A stretch of DNA of 45,960 nt, taken from Aphanothece hegewaldii CCALA 016. Lineage in GTDB: Bacteria; Cyanobacteriota; Cyanobacteriia; Cyanobacteriales; Microcystaceae. Location: the NCBI RefSeq assembly GCF_003007785.1, contig NZ_PXOH01000032.1, forward strand, positions 1 to 45,960, written 5' to 3'. Below are positions 23,392 through 32,672 of this stretch, one piece after another. Every line of letters starts with the position of its first letter. The stretch's first letter is position 1. The notes beneath the pieces are model-generated. The model ran no database searches, was not told where the DNA came from, and saw nothing but the letters and a program-made list of their open reading frames with translations. The position numbers were made by a program, and so were the translations under genes.

Positions 23392-25960
23392 TTCCGATTA
23401 AAACAAAAGAAGCCCAATAAACAGGATATCGATAATCTGGATCTCGTAAAAGGGATAATTGAGCTTGACGAAGGGCTTCAGCTTTAGTTACTGTTTTGGT
23501 TTTGGTGGCTAATTCCCGATAAAATTGACTGAGCAAGGGAACAGCCGACGCATCATCGACATTCCACAAAGAAGCGAGTACACTACGCGATCGTGATCTG
23601 ACTACAACCCCCGCTAGTCCTAATGCGGCTCGATCGTCTCCTTCGGCTGTTTGGCACGCACTCAAGACTAATAATTCTAGTGCTTCGGAGTTCGTTTTAT
23701 CCCTCACTAAAAGCAATGTTTTTAATTCGTTAACATTAATCGGTTTGTCCCATGCTAAAATAAAGGTTTGCTCGGCTTTGGAACTAAATTGACCGTGAGT
23801 GGCTAGGTGGACAACGGAAAAAGGAACAGATTCTAGTTCTTGTTGCAGTTCGGAACTGGTAAAGGTTTTATCTAATAAGACTTGTGATGGTACTTGCGTT
23901 TGTATGTTTTTGAGTTCTTCGATAACATTGGGTAATGCGATAAATCCATGACGTTCCTGGGTAAGTCCGGCTAATAGTACGTTGAGTTTTTTCTGTAGTA
24001 AGGGTTTGGGGTTGAGCAATTGGAGTCCAGGGGCAATGGCGATCGCGTATTTTTCGATTAAATATTGTTGTCCATCAAAAAGAGCAGCCATCGGTACATT
24101 ACGCAATTCTCCGTCTAATACAAATACTAATGTTTTAATCTGATTCTGAGTTAAATTTGCTGCTATGGGTTGAATTAACCAGTTATAGACTTGTTGAGCT
24201 AAAGATTTTCCGACTGAGGTAATATAAGGTTTTTCGAGATAATAGCGCAGTTGTTCTAAATCTTTTTTGACTTTTTGTTCTGATACAGAAATACTATAGT
24301 GACGGAGAGGTTGTTCTGGCAAGCTGAGAATGATTTCTATGCGATCGGTTAAAATAATGGGATAGATTACGGCTGCTTCTGTTTGAGGGATTTGATCGAT
24401 GGGTACTTTCTGTCCTTCTAGACAAGCAGAGCGAAAGAAGTCGTTTAATTCGGCTATTTGTAAGGCTTCGATGACTTCACGAGCTTTTTGTAAGTTGCTT
24501 GGGTTTTCGGTGTCTGTGGAACTCAACAGTAAATCGACCAATTGACGATAGACGGGTTCTACGCTTTCACGGAAAGAAAATTGTATATCTGAATTAATTG
24601 CAACGAGATTACTACGCAGGGATTGCAGGGTATTAAATGCGGCGTTATAATAGTTTATGGCTATTTCGGCTTGTTTTTGGGCTTTGAAAATACGTCCTAA
24701 TTGCCATTGCCACTGATAGGCTAAATCTGGCGCATTGGCTAGAAGTAATGCTTGTTCACTGAGTTTTTGTGCGTTTGACCATTGCTGGGATTTTTCGTAA
24801 AGTTGCCCCAAATAGCCCAGAGCATAGGATTCAGCACGACGATCGCTAAGTGTTTTGGCTTGTTGAACAGCAGTAACTAAAAGTTTAGCAATGTTAAGCG
24901 GCTGTCGGTCAGGAAATTTAAGTAAACTTTGGGCTAAGTTAATTTTGCTATAAATTGCTATGCGAGAAATAGGTAAATCATCGATCTGTTTTTCAATGAT
25001 TGTAGCGAGGTTTTTGGCTTGTTGCGATCGCTCTAATTCTAAAAGTAGATCCAGTTCATTTAGTTGGGACTGAACCCGCAGAATTGTTGTTCCAGAAAGG
25101 TTAGCGGCTTTTTGATAGTGAGTTAAAGCGATTTCGGGTTCTTGTTGCGATCGCAGAGTATTTCCTAAACTCAGAAGTGTTGCGGCTATTTCTGATGATC
25201 CTTGTTCTTGGGCAAGTGCTAAACTTTGTTCGAGAACGCGTTTAGATTCCTCAAACTCACCAATTGCTTGTAAAGTATTACCCAGACTTCGTAACCCAGT
25301 TATTTTAAGTTGTAGATTAGATTGTTGCTGAAGAATTTCTTCACTTTGAACTAAGGTTCTTTTCGCACTTAAATAAAGTCCTAATGTTTGCTGTGCTTGG
25401 GCTTGATTGAGTAAACTACCTATATAGCCTATTTCATCGGCTACTTGATGATAAATGGCGGTTGCTTGTTGCCATGTTTCTAAGGCGGTTTCGGTTTGTC
25501 CTTGGGTATATTGTAGACTTCCCTGGGCGTTTAAAGCTTGGGCTAATAGGGATAATTGCTCAGGATGATTGGTTTTTAAACGTTTTAGACTTTCTGCGAT
25601 CGATCTATTCGCTTCCTCCCACTGTCCTAGTTTTTGGTACGCCAGCGAGAGATAATTCAATACTAGGATCTGGTTTAGTTCATCATCTTGTGAGTAATAT
25701 ATTTTTAGGGCTTGTTGCCACACTGTAACGGCTTGATAGAATTGTTCTAACTGATAGAATTCCCTGCCCTGCTGCACTATTTCACCAACCGCAGAAGTTT
25801 TATTGAAACTTATTAAATTTGCTTGACTTTTTTTATATATTATGTTATAGGCGCGACCTACTACGGAAAAATCGGCGACGAATGCAAACACTAAAACCAG
25901 AATCAAGCCTAAAATGAATTTTCCGAGAAATATTAGACTATTTTTGCGCCTTTTGTTCAT
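23381..25960 (-). CDS. Membrane-anchored TPR-CHAT protein
   Basis: From ATG 25960 the protein has 859 residues. The TTG at 25981 would overlap the upstream stop and is less likely. A basic start MNKRRKNS and a hydrophobic span (residues 9-30, IFLGKFILGLILVLVFAFVA) place the rest probably outside the cytoplasm. Residues about 50-440 are tetratricopeptide repeats (QLEQFYQAVTVWQQALKIYY, ALNAQGSLQYTQGQTETALE, and more). The C-terminal CHAT domain has its histidine in VVHLATHGQF (about residue 722) and cysteine in LVLSACQTAEG (about 769), with ASLWNVDD and YWASFVLIGNW. Both catalytic residues are present. It begins 2 nt after the hemagglutinin-like gene stops, so the two are an operon. The substrate is unknown. 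Confidence 0.93.
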   Translation of the reverse strand: MNKRRKNSLIFLGKFILGLILVLVFAFVADFSVVGRAYNIIYKKSQANLISFNKTSAVGEIVQQGREFYQLEQFYQAVTVWQQALKIYYSQDDELNQILVLNYLSLAYQKLGQWEEANRSIAESLKRLKTNHPEQLSLLAQALNAQGSLQYTQGQTETALETWQQATAIYHQVADEIGYIGSLLNQAQAQQTLGLYLSAKRTLVQSEEILQQQSNLQLKITGLRSLGNTLQAIGEFEESKRVLEQSLALAQEQGSSEIAATLLSLGNTLRSQQEPEIALTHYQKAANLSGTTILRVQSQLNELDLLLELERSQQAKNLATIIEKQIDDLPISRIAIYSKINLAQSLLKFPDRQPLNIAKLLVTAVQQAKTLSDRRAESYALGYLGQLYEKSQQWSNAQKLSEQALLLANAPDLAYQWQWQLGRIFKAQKQAEIAINYYNAAFNTLQSLRSNLVAINSDIQFSFRESVEPVYRQLVDLLLSSTDTENPSNLQKAREVIEALQIAELNDFFRSACLEGQKVPIDQIPQTEAAVIYPIILTDRIEIILSLPEQPLRHYSISVSEQKVKKDLEQLRYYLEKPYITSVGKSLAQQVYNWLIQPIAANLTQNQIKTLVFVLDGELRNVPMAALFDGQQYLIEKYAIAIAPGLQLLNPKPLLQKKLNVLLAGLTQERHGFIALPNVIEELKNIQTQVPSQVLLDKTFTSSELQQELESVPFSVVHLATHGQFSSKAEQTFILAWDKPINVNELKTLLLVRDKTNSEALELLVLSACQTAEGDDRAALGLAGVVVRSRSRSVLASLWNVDDASAVPLLSQFYRELATKTKTVTKAEALRQAQLSLLRDPDYRYPVYWASFVLIGNWL

Positions 25961-25962
25961 AT

Positions 25963-28647
25963 TTAAGGAGTAATCTGACAATTGCGGAGAATTGCTTTAG
26001 AATAGTCGGGCGTAACGCGGTTTTCTTGGGCGATAAGCATAATTTGGCCGTCTATTGTGATCACCCATCCTTGAGCTTCAATAATTGATTGATTTTCTAA
26101 TGTCTCTTCCCGATTTATACTAGGACTGGTGATGGGTTGAGGAACGATCGCTCGTAAATCTTGCCAGACTGCATCACCATTAAAAGGTTGACTAGGTAAA
26201 GACGGTAAACCACCACTCCCCGTTATCCAAAATTCTCCTTGATTATTAGCCGTTATTCCGGCATCTTGTGGACAAGTTCGCGCAATAAGTTGAGAGATAT
26301 CAACCGTATTAACTGGTAATTGTGCTAATGCTTCTGTAGGCTCAATAGTGGGAAGATTAAAGATCACCTCTCCTTGAATACCAAACTCAGAACTCGCCGT
26401 AATATCACTCAAAGGCGTATTATATTCTCGAAATGCAATGCCAAAAATCCCTTGGGTTGTAATCTCAATTCTACCCCCAGTACCTTCAAAAGCATTAGCC
26501 GTAATATCGCTATTTTCATTCGGCACAGCCACCAAAAAACCAGTATTAATATTAATATTACCGCCATCACCTCCAGCACCAGAGAGTCCCGCCGTTGCCG
26601 AAATTTGACTGGTATGATGCAACATCAATAAATCCTGTACCTGTAAAATAATATTGCCGCCTTTACTACTATTCGTCTGGGCTTTCAGTGACGCATTATT
26701 ATTCAGTACAAGCGTATTTGTTGAAAGTTGAAGATTGCCGCCTATTCCCGTTCCCTGACTCCCAACAGAAATACTAGCACCATTACTAGCATATGCCGTT
26801 TGAGACTGAATTGAGATGCTGCCGCCCTTTCCTTGTCCCTCTGTGCTAACACTAAATAGCGCACCATTAGTTAAAGAAAGAGCATCAGTCGTGAGATTAA
26901 TATTACCACCGTCGCCAGTTGCATCGGGAGTAGCTTGACTTAATAGCGCACTGGGAATATCGTTACTACCTATGCCATCAAGAGAAACTATGTTCTGAGC
27001 TTGAATATTAATATTACCCGCGTTTCCTTGTCCATTCGTACTCGCAACGAATACAGCACCATTGGTCAAAAAAAGTGACTGAGCCATAATATTAATATTG
27101 CCACCTTTGCCGACTCCTTGATCATCGACAATACTTAAAGCAAGACTTGGAGCATTATTGCTACCTACACCATCAAAAGAAACGGTATTACGAGCATTTA
27201 TTATGATACTTCCTGCGTCTCCTTGTCCATCGGTACCAACACTGAGATAGGCACTATCAGTCATCGTCAGATCGCCCGTCGTAATTTTAATGCTACCACC
27301 GTTACCGATCGCATTTATATTCACTTCGCTGATGGCTGCACTCGAATAACCTGCGAGATCTGCTCCATCAAAAGAAACTTTTTCTATAGCAATAATATTA
27401 ATATTTCCGGCATCTCCTATTCCATAAGTGCCAACATTTAATAATGCTCCATTTGTTACCGAAAGTTCTTCCGTCGTAATATTGATCGTGCCACCCTTTC
27501 CGACTGCTTCTTGTCTGACTGTATTAAATATAGAACTCGGATAACCTGTTAGATCTGTTCCATCCAAAATTACTGATTTTTGAGCAATAATATTGATATT
27601 TCCCGCATTTCCTTGTCCTGATGTGCTGGCTTGTACGCTTGCGCCTTTTGTTATTGAAAGCGATCGAGTTGTGATGTTAATCTCTCCGCTATTCCCTACA
27701 CTGCCCTGTTTTACTATATTACTAATCAAGCTGCCATCTGTTAGGGTTATTGTTCCAGTTGTATTAATTTCGATAGTTCCTGCTTGACTTTCCCTCGCTC
27801 CTAATTCTGATTCTATTCCTGCTAATAATACACTTCCACCTAAAATATCGAGGTTATGTCCATTAATTCGGATATTACCGCCATTTTCTGACCTGACACT
27901 CACTCTCGCTTCATTATTCAGGGAAATATTGCCTAACTCATTGGGAAAATGTAGTCTAAAATCGCTAGAATCGATCTGCACCGTTGCATTACCTAAAACG
28001 CTTCCTAACTCAATTTCACCCCCAAAAGCAAGTAATGAAGCACCTTCTAAACTGAGATTACCACCAACTAAGGCTAAAGTTTGTCCTTGGGAAACCTCAA
28101 GTAAAGATCCTTGTACTTTGATCGCGCCTGAATTTCCATATTGTAAGCCGATCGGTACATTTAGAGTGAGCAGGGGAACTTCTTGAGGATTGTTGGCACT
28201 AAAAGCATAACCATCAAATATTAAATGATCTGCCGTACTTGCGACAAATGCTCCTTTAAGATCTATCCTTGCATTGGGACCAAAGAAAATACCATTAGGA
28301 TTGAGTATCAATAAATTAGCCTCACCCAATACGCCCAAAGTTCCTAAAATATTGGTGGGATTATTTCCAGTTACCCGACTAAAAATATTTTTGATACCTG
28401 TTGGGTTAGCAAAATAGACTTGTTGTCCATCTATAACATTAAATTCAGCGAAACTGTGAAATAGATTGTTTCCTCGGATCGCTCCACCTTCGATACGATC
28501 GATTGTTTCCCCTTCAGCATGAGAATTGATTACAGATGCTTCGGTTCCCAATGTGCGATCGCTTTTTATTTGAGCATATGCGAATTGCTCTCCTCTAGAG
28601 ATTAAAACAAAAAATGCTACTAGGGTCAAGAATGAGACTGTTTTCAA
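25963..28647 (-). CDS. Secreted filamentous-hemagglutinin-type adhesin (TpsA family)
   Basis: An 894-residue protein with a signal peptide (VSFLTLVAFFVLISRGEQFA, cleavage after YAQ near residue 26). The two-partner secretion domain follows (VINSHAEGETIDRIEGGAIR, NPNGIFFGPNARIDLKGAFV near residues 110-135). Residues about 190-750 are many repeats of the form NI(N/T)I...LSLTNGA..S.ST.GQGNAGNINI, a right-handed beta-helix. A C-terminal block with CPQDAG, FWITGSGGLPSLP and VITIDGQIMLIA is common in cyanobacterial members. TpsA proteins leave the cell through a TpsB channel, which is not encoded in this window. The downstream partner is the TPR-CHAT gene. Confidence 0.92.
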   Translation of the reverse strand: MKTVSFLTLVAFFVLISRGEQFAYAQIKSDRTLGTEASVINSHAEGETIDRIEGGAIRGNNLFHSFAEFNVIDGQQVYFANPTGIKNIFSRVTGNNPTNILGTLGVLGEANLLILNPNGIFFGPNARIDLKGAFVASTADHLIFDGYAFSANNPQEVPLLTLNVPIGLQYGNSGAIKVQGSLLEVSQGQTLALVGGNLSLEGASLLAFGGEIELGSVLGNATVQIDSSDFRLHFPNELGNISLNNEARVSVRSENGGNIRINGHNLDILGGSVLLAGIESELGARESQAGTIEINTTGTITLTDGSLISNIVKQGSVGNSGEINITTRSLSITKGASVQASTSGQGNAGNINIIAQKSVILDGTDLTGYPSSIFNTVRQEAVGKGGTINITTEELSVTNGALLNVGTYGIGDAGNINIIAIEKVSFDGADLAGYSSAAISEVNINAIGNGGSIKITTGDLTMTDSAYLSVGTDGQGDAGSIIINARNTVSFDGVGSNNAPSLALSIVDDQGVGKGGNINIMAQSLFLTNGAVFVASTNGQGNAGNINIQAQNIVSLDGIGSNDIPSALLSQATPDATGDGGNINLTTDALSLTNGALFSVSTEGQGKGGSISIQSQTAYASNGASISVGSQGTGIGGNLQLSTNTLVLNNNASLKAQTNSSKGGNIILQVQDLLMLHHTSQISATAGLSGAGGDGGNININTGFLVAVPNENSDITANAFEGTGGRIEITTQGIFGIAFREYNTPLSDITASSEFGIQGEVIFNLPTIEPTEALAQLPVNTVDISQLIARTCPQDAGITANNQGEFWITGSGGLPSLPSQPFNGDAVWQDLRAIVPQPITSPSINREETLENQSIIEAQGWVITIDGQIMLIAQENRVTPDYSKAILRNCQITP

Positions 28648-28803
28648 GGCAAGAACTAAGGATGCGTTATTTCATTATTTTCTCACGATCGCACTGAGCC
28701 AAAAAAAATGTTGATGATTTTTTACCTACTCACTGCATAAAATCAAAAACCCCATCGTGTGTATTGAATGTAAGGGTTTTAAGTAAAAAAGGAAGTTAAT
28801 CAT

Positions 28804-30285
28804 ATGACAACTATACATGGCTCTGATTACAACGACACTCTCAATGGTGGTGCTGACAACGACTTCATCTACGGTCATAATGGTGATGATTGGATATTTG
28901 GCGGAAATGGGCTAGGATCTGCTAGTGGCGGCAATGATTATCTTGATGGTGGGGATGGTAATGATACCATATCTGGAGGCAAAGGTCAAGATACAATTAC
29001 TGGTGGCAAAGGTAATGATGTTTTGTTTGCAGTAGCGAGTACTTTGGCTGAATTCGATAATAACTTTCTTTATGGAGGTTTGGGGCAAGATTTTCTTTAT
29101 GGTAGTTATGGTAATGACACCCTTGATGGTGGTACAGGAAAAGACCAAATGTACGGCGGTTATGGCAATGACCTGTACTATGTTGATAATAAAGATGATG
29201 TTGTTACGGAGTATGTAGATCAGGGTTTTGATACCGTTTATGCTTCAATTAATTACACATTAGGCGACAATGTAGAGAATTTAAGACTCATTGGTAATAA
29301 TATTGCGGGAACAGGGAATACTCTGAATAACTCGATCGTTGGAAATCTCTACAATAATAGATTACGCGGTTTGGATGGCGATGATACCCTTGATGGGTTT
29401 GATGGTGATGATACCCTTGATGGTGGAAATGGAAATGATTATCTCATCGGTGGAACGGGTAATGATAGTCTTAATGGAGGAAGTGGCAATGATACCCTTG
29501 ATGGTGGGGATGGCGATGACTATTATGATGGAGGAAGTGGTAATGATTATTTATATGGTGGCGCTGGAAATAATACCTTAAACGGTGGTGCAGGTAATGA
29601 TTATCTGATTGGTGGAACAGGATATAATCAGTTGATGGGCGGAACTGGCAATGATGAATACTATATCTATTCTAATAATGACGTAGTTATAGAAAGCCAG
29701 AATCAAGGGACCGAGCGCGTTATTGTTGACTTTGATTATATTTTACCCGACAACGTGGAAGTTTTAAGTTTTGCTGGTTCTGCTGCTACGGGTGTAGGTA
29801 ATACTCTAAATAACTGGATCGGTGGTAACGAAGTTAGCAACTATCTTTATGGACTTGTTGGTAATGATACTATCTATGGTTTCGGTGGCGATGATATTCT
29901 TTACGGTGGCGATGACAATGATGCACTTTATGGCTCATTCAATAATGATACTCTATTAGGTGGAGAAGGCGACGATATTCTCTGTGGTTTTGGTTCTGGT
30001 GTAGAATACGATATCCTTACAGGTGATGCAGGACAAGATACATTTGTTCTAGGTGAAGCGGGAAATCCTTTTTATATAGGGCTTGGACGCGCTACGATTA
30101 CCGACTTTTCGGCCACATATGATAAAATCCAAGTTGCAGGTAATATCAGTCAATATTCACTACAATTTAGCAATACTACTGGTACGTCGGCTACAGACAC
30201 GCTGATTTATTATGGTGTTGAATTATTAGGGATTCTACAAGATACGACTAATGTTACGATCGGTGCAAACTTCGTTTTTGTTTAA
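28804..30285 (+). CDS. RTX-repeat calcium-binding protein
   Basis: A 493-residue acidic protein with no N-terminal signal peptide. Tandem glycine- and aspartate-rich nonapeptides GGxGxDxLx occur in three clusters, near residues 16-120, 200-285 and 350-400 (for example GGNGNDYLIGGTGNDSLNGG). Between the clusters are two blocks of the form VTEYVDQGFDTVYASINYTL with GDNVENLRLIGN, typical of cyanobacterial RTX proteins. The C-terminus (ITDFSATYDKIQVAGN, ending in a hydrophobic FVFV) fits a type I secretion signal. Function is probably adhesion or an extracellular matrix role after calcium-driven folding outside the cell. SD AAGGAAG precedes the ATG by 8 nt. A terminator follows at 30314-30350. 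Confidence 0.9.
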   Translation: MTTIHGSDYNDTLNGGADNDFIYGHNGDDWIFGGNGLGSASGGNDYLDGGDGNDTISGGKGQDTITGGKGNDVLFAVASTLAEFDNNFLYGGLGQDFLYGSYGNDTLDGGTGKDQMYGGYGNDLYYVDNKDDVVTEYVDQGFDTVYASINYTLGDNVENLRLIGNNIAGTGNTLNNSIVGNLYNNRLRGLDGDDTLDGFDGDDTLDGGNGNDYLIGGTGNDSLNGGSGNDTLDGGDGDDYYDGGSGNDYLYGGAGNNTLNGGAGNDYLIGGTGYNQLMGGTGNDEYYIYSNNDVVIESQNQGTERVIVDFDYILPDNVEVLSFAGSAATGVGNTLNNWIGGNEVSNYLYGLVGNDTIYGFGGDDILYGGDDNDALYGSFNNDTLLGGEGDDILCGFGSGVEYDILTGDAGQDTFVLGEAGNPFYIGLGRATITDFSATYDKIQVAGNISQYSLQFSNTTGTSATDTLIYYGVELLGILQDTTNVTIGANFVFV

Positions 30286-30313
30286 GATTTTTGTTCATTT
30301 ATCCTTTTCATCT

Positions 30314-30350
30314 AACCCTTCAAAGACGAATTGTTCTTTAAGGGGTTTTT
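30314..30350 (+). terminator. Rho-independent terminator of the RTX gene
   Basis: AACCCTTCAAAGA (30314-30326) pairs with TCTTTAAGGGGTT (30335-30347), 12 of 13 positions including one G-U, with an 8-nt loop. A run of T follows directly, 29 bp after the stop codon. This is a clear intrinsic terminator. Confidence 0.85.
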
Positions 30351-30466
30351 CCAGTCAATATATCCTGAGATCAACTTTCAAAGAATGGAACTTCACTGAG
30401 CAACCCGATATCTATGGTCAGTAGAGTATTCTAAAAAAGAATATACAGATTGATTATATTAAACTC

Positions 30467-31801
30467 ATGCAACTGCTCGATCGAATTCGTTTAGCCCTGG
30501 CCGTTGGGACAGCTAAAACCGTTACTGCTATTGTAAAACAACTTCGTCTTGGTGCGGCTAGTGTCTTACCTGGTGAAATTGCACGACGTTTACATCCGCG
30601 TTTACTACCTTTGTTGTGTGAACAGGTAAAAGATGGTGTTATTTTAGTGGTGGGAACGAATGGAAAAACGACAACATCTCTATTTTTACGAACAATATTA
30701 GAACGCAACGGCGCAAAGATCGCTCATAATATTACGGGTGCTAATTTAATTAATGGTTTAATCACAACTTTACTCGGAAATACGAATTTATTTGGACAAC
30801 TTAACGCCGATTACGCTATTTTAGAAGTCGATGAAAATGTTTTACCACTCGTATTAAAAGATTGTCGTCCTCGGTTTATTGTTGGGCTAAATTTATTTCG
30901 TGATCAGTTAGATAGATATGGTGAAGTAGATACCATTAGTCGTCGATGGCAACAAGCAATATCACCTCTACCAAAAACCACTACAGTTATCCTAAATGCT
31001 GATGATCCAACTCTATCTTATTTAGGACAAAATCTCCCCCAAAAAGTTCTATTTTTTGGTTTAAGTGAAACAAATTTATATCTAGATGAAATTCCTCACG
31101 CAGTAGACTCTATTTATTGTCCTAATTGTGGTCATTCTTTAGACTATCAGGGGGTTTATCTTTCTCATTTGGGTGATTTTAGTTGTCCTGCTTGCGGTTT
31201 CAATAAAAGTCAACCAACTTTAAATAGTAAGGATTGGCCACAAATTCTGATTGGTGTTTACAATAAATATAATACTTTGGCTGCTGGTTTAGTTGCTAAA
31301 GAAATAGGGATAGATATTGAGACGATATTTGAGACGGCGATCAACTTTAAAGCCGCATTTGGACGCGCCGAAGAATTGACGATTAACGAGAAAAATATCC
31401 GTATTCTTTTATCTAAAAATCCTGTGGGCATGAATGAAACTATTCGCGCTGTAAAAGACCTACAAATCGAGGGAAAACCATCCACAACTTTAGTGATATT
31501 AAACGATCGAATACCCGATGGGACTGATGTTTCTTGGATCTGGGATGTAGATACAGAAAAATTAGCGAGTATTGGTGGTAAATTAATTGTCTCAGGCGAT
31601 CGTCTTTTTGATCTGGCTCTCAGATTAGAATATAGTCGAGATTTAGAAAATCAATCGAATTTAATTATAAAAGAAGACTTGAAAGAAGCCATAGAAACGG
31701 CATTAGACTATACAGAAAAAGGAGACACATTATATATATTGCCAACTTATTCGGCTATGTTAGAAGTCAGAGAAATTTTAACAGGAAGAAAAATCTTATA
31801 A
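30467..31801 (+). CDS. murT: MurT-like Mur ligase (lipid II isoglutaminyl synthase subunit)
   Basis: A 444-residue Mur-ligase-fold protein. The ATP-binding motif GTNGKTTTS lies near residue 63 and YAILEVDENVLPLVLKD near 120. A Cys4 zinc ribbon (CPNCGHSLDY near 218-227 and CPACGFN near 237-243) marks MurT, as does the C-terminal DUF1727 region (NPVGMNETIRAVKDLQ). With GatD it amidates the D-glutamate of lipid II in the cytoplasm, changing peptidoglycan charge and cross-linking. The next gene encodes the amidotransferase partner, 6 bp downstream, and the pair looks complete. Amidated cell-wall precursors are best known in Gram-positive bacteria; in cyanobacteria this pair is less studied. Confidence 0.9.
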   Translation: MQLLDRIRLALAVGTAKTVTAIVKQLRLGAASVLPGEIARRLHPRLLPLLCEQVKDGVILVVGTNGKTTTSLFLRTILERNGAKIAHNITGANLINGLITTLLGNTNLFGQLNADYAILEVDENVLPLVLKDCRPRFIVGLNLFRDQLDRYGEVDTISRRWQQAISPLPKTTTVILNADDPTLSYLGQNLPQKVLFFGLSETNLYLDEIPHAVDSIYCPNCGHSLDYQGVYLSHLGDFSCPACGFNKSQPTLNSKDWPQILIGVYNKYNTLAAGLVAKEIGIDIETIFETAINFKAAFGRAEELTINEKNIRILLSKNPVGMNETIRAVKDLQIEGKPSTTLVILNDRIPDGTDVSWIWDVDTEKLASIGGKLIVSGDRLFDLALRLEYSRDLENQSNLIIKEDLKEAIETALDYTEKGDTLYILPTYSAMLEVREILTGRKIL

Positions 31802-31807
31802 AAATAT

Positions 31808-32602
31808 ATGGAATTGAACATCGGCTGGTTATATCCTACCCTAATGAGTACCTACGGCGATCGCGGAAATGTGATTACTTTACAGCGTCGTTGTCAGTGG
31901 CGTAATATCCCTGTAAAAATTATCCCACTAGATCAACAAACCGAGATCGATACCTTTCACCAAGTTGATCTCATTGTCGGTGGTGGGGCGCAAGATCGAC
32001 AACAAGAAATCGTCATGCGGGATCTAAAAGGTGCCAAAGCAGACGCAATTTCTACGAGAATAGAAGCAGGAACACCAGGAGTATTTACCTGTGGTTCCCC
32101 GCAACTCTTGGGACATTACTACGAACCCGCTTTAGGACAACGTATCGAAGGGTTAGGGATTTTGGATATGGTTAGTAAACACCCTGGACCCGATGCCAAA
32201 CGTTGTATCGGTAACGTCGTATTTGAGATTACAGCCACTCCTTTAGCACAAAACTTAAAAACACTCCTAAATGATTCTCCTGTGGTCATAGGCTTTGAAA
32301 ATCACGGAGGAAGAACATATTTAGGGCAGGTATCCCCCCTAGGAAAAGTGATTCAAGGCTATGGGAATAATGGAGAGGATGGTTATGAAGGGGCTTTTTA
32401 TCGAAATGCGATCGCTACTTATTCTCATGGGCCATTATTACCGAAAAACCCTTTTATTGCCGATTGGTTAATCCAAAAAGCACTCTTAGAAAAATATCAA
32501 ACCCCGATTAATTTAACAAAACTTAATGATTCTTTAGCCCTACAAGCCCGTCAAGCCATGTTTAAGCGATTAGACTTAACGAGCATGGCCAATAAACCCT
32601 AA
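31808..32602 (+). CDS. gatD: GatD-like glutamine amidotransferase (lipid II isoglutaminyl synthase subunit)
   Basis: A 264-residue class I-like glutamine amidotransferase. It starts with NIGWLYPTLMSTYGDRGNVI and has the glutaminase nucleophile in GVFTCGSPQLLGHYYEPALG (Cys95) and the catalytic histidine in GFENHGGRTYLG (His166). The family's glutaminase supplies ammonia to MurT. Both catalytic residues align with those known from Staphylococcus aureus GatD, so activity is expected. The start codon lies 6 bp after the murT stop. The gene is followed closely by a membrane protein gene on the same strand. Confidence 0.9.
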   Translation: MELNIGWLYPTLMSTYGDRGNVITLQRRCQWRNIPVKIIPLDQQTEIDTFHQVDLIVGGGAQDRQQEIVMRDLKGAKADAISTRIEAGTPGVFTCGSPQLLGHYYEPALGQRIEGLGILDMVSKHPGPDAKRCIGNVVFEITATPLAQNLKTLLNDSPVVIGFENHGGRTYLGQVSPLGKVIQGYGNNGEDGYEGAFYRNAIATYSHGPLLPKNPFIADWLIQKALLEKYQTPINLTKLNDSLALQARQAMFKRLDLTSMANKP

Positions 32603-32672
32603 ACTGTAAGGATGGACTTTATGGCAGAAGCGATTCAACTTGCCATTGATATCGATTGGCAAATTAACCATT

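Noticed and set aside
23182..23487. 101-codon plus-strand ORF opposite xisI/xisH
   Set aside because: It is antisense to xisI, the xisH remnant and the end of the CHAT gene, all of which have family-level support.
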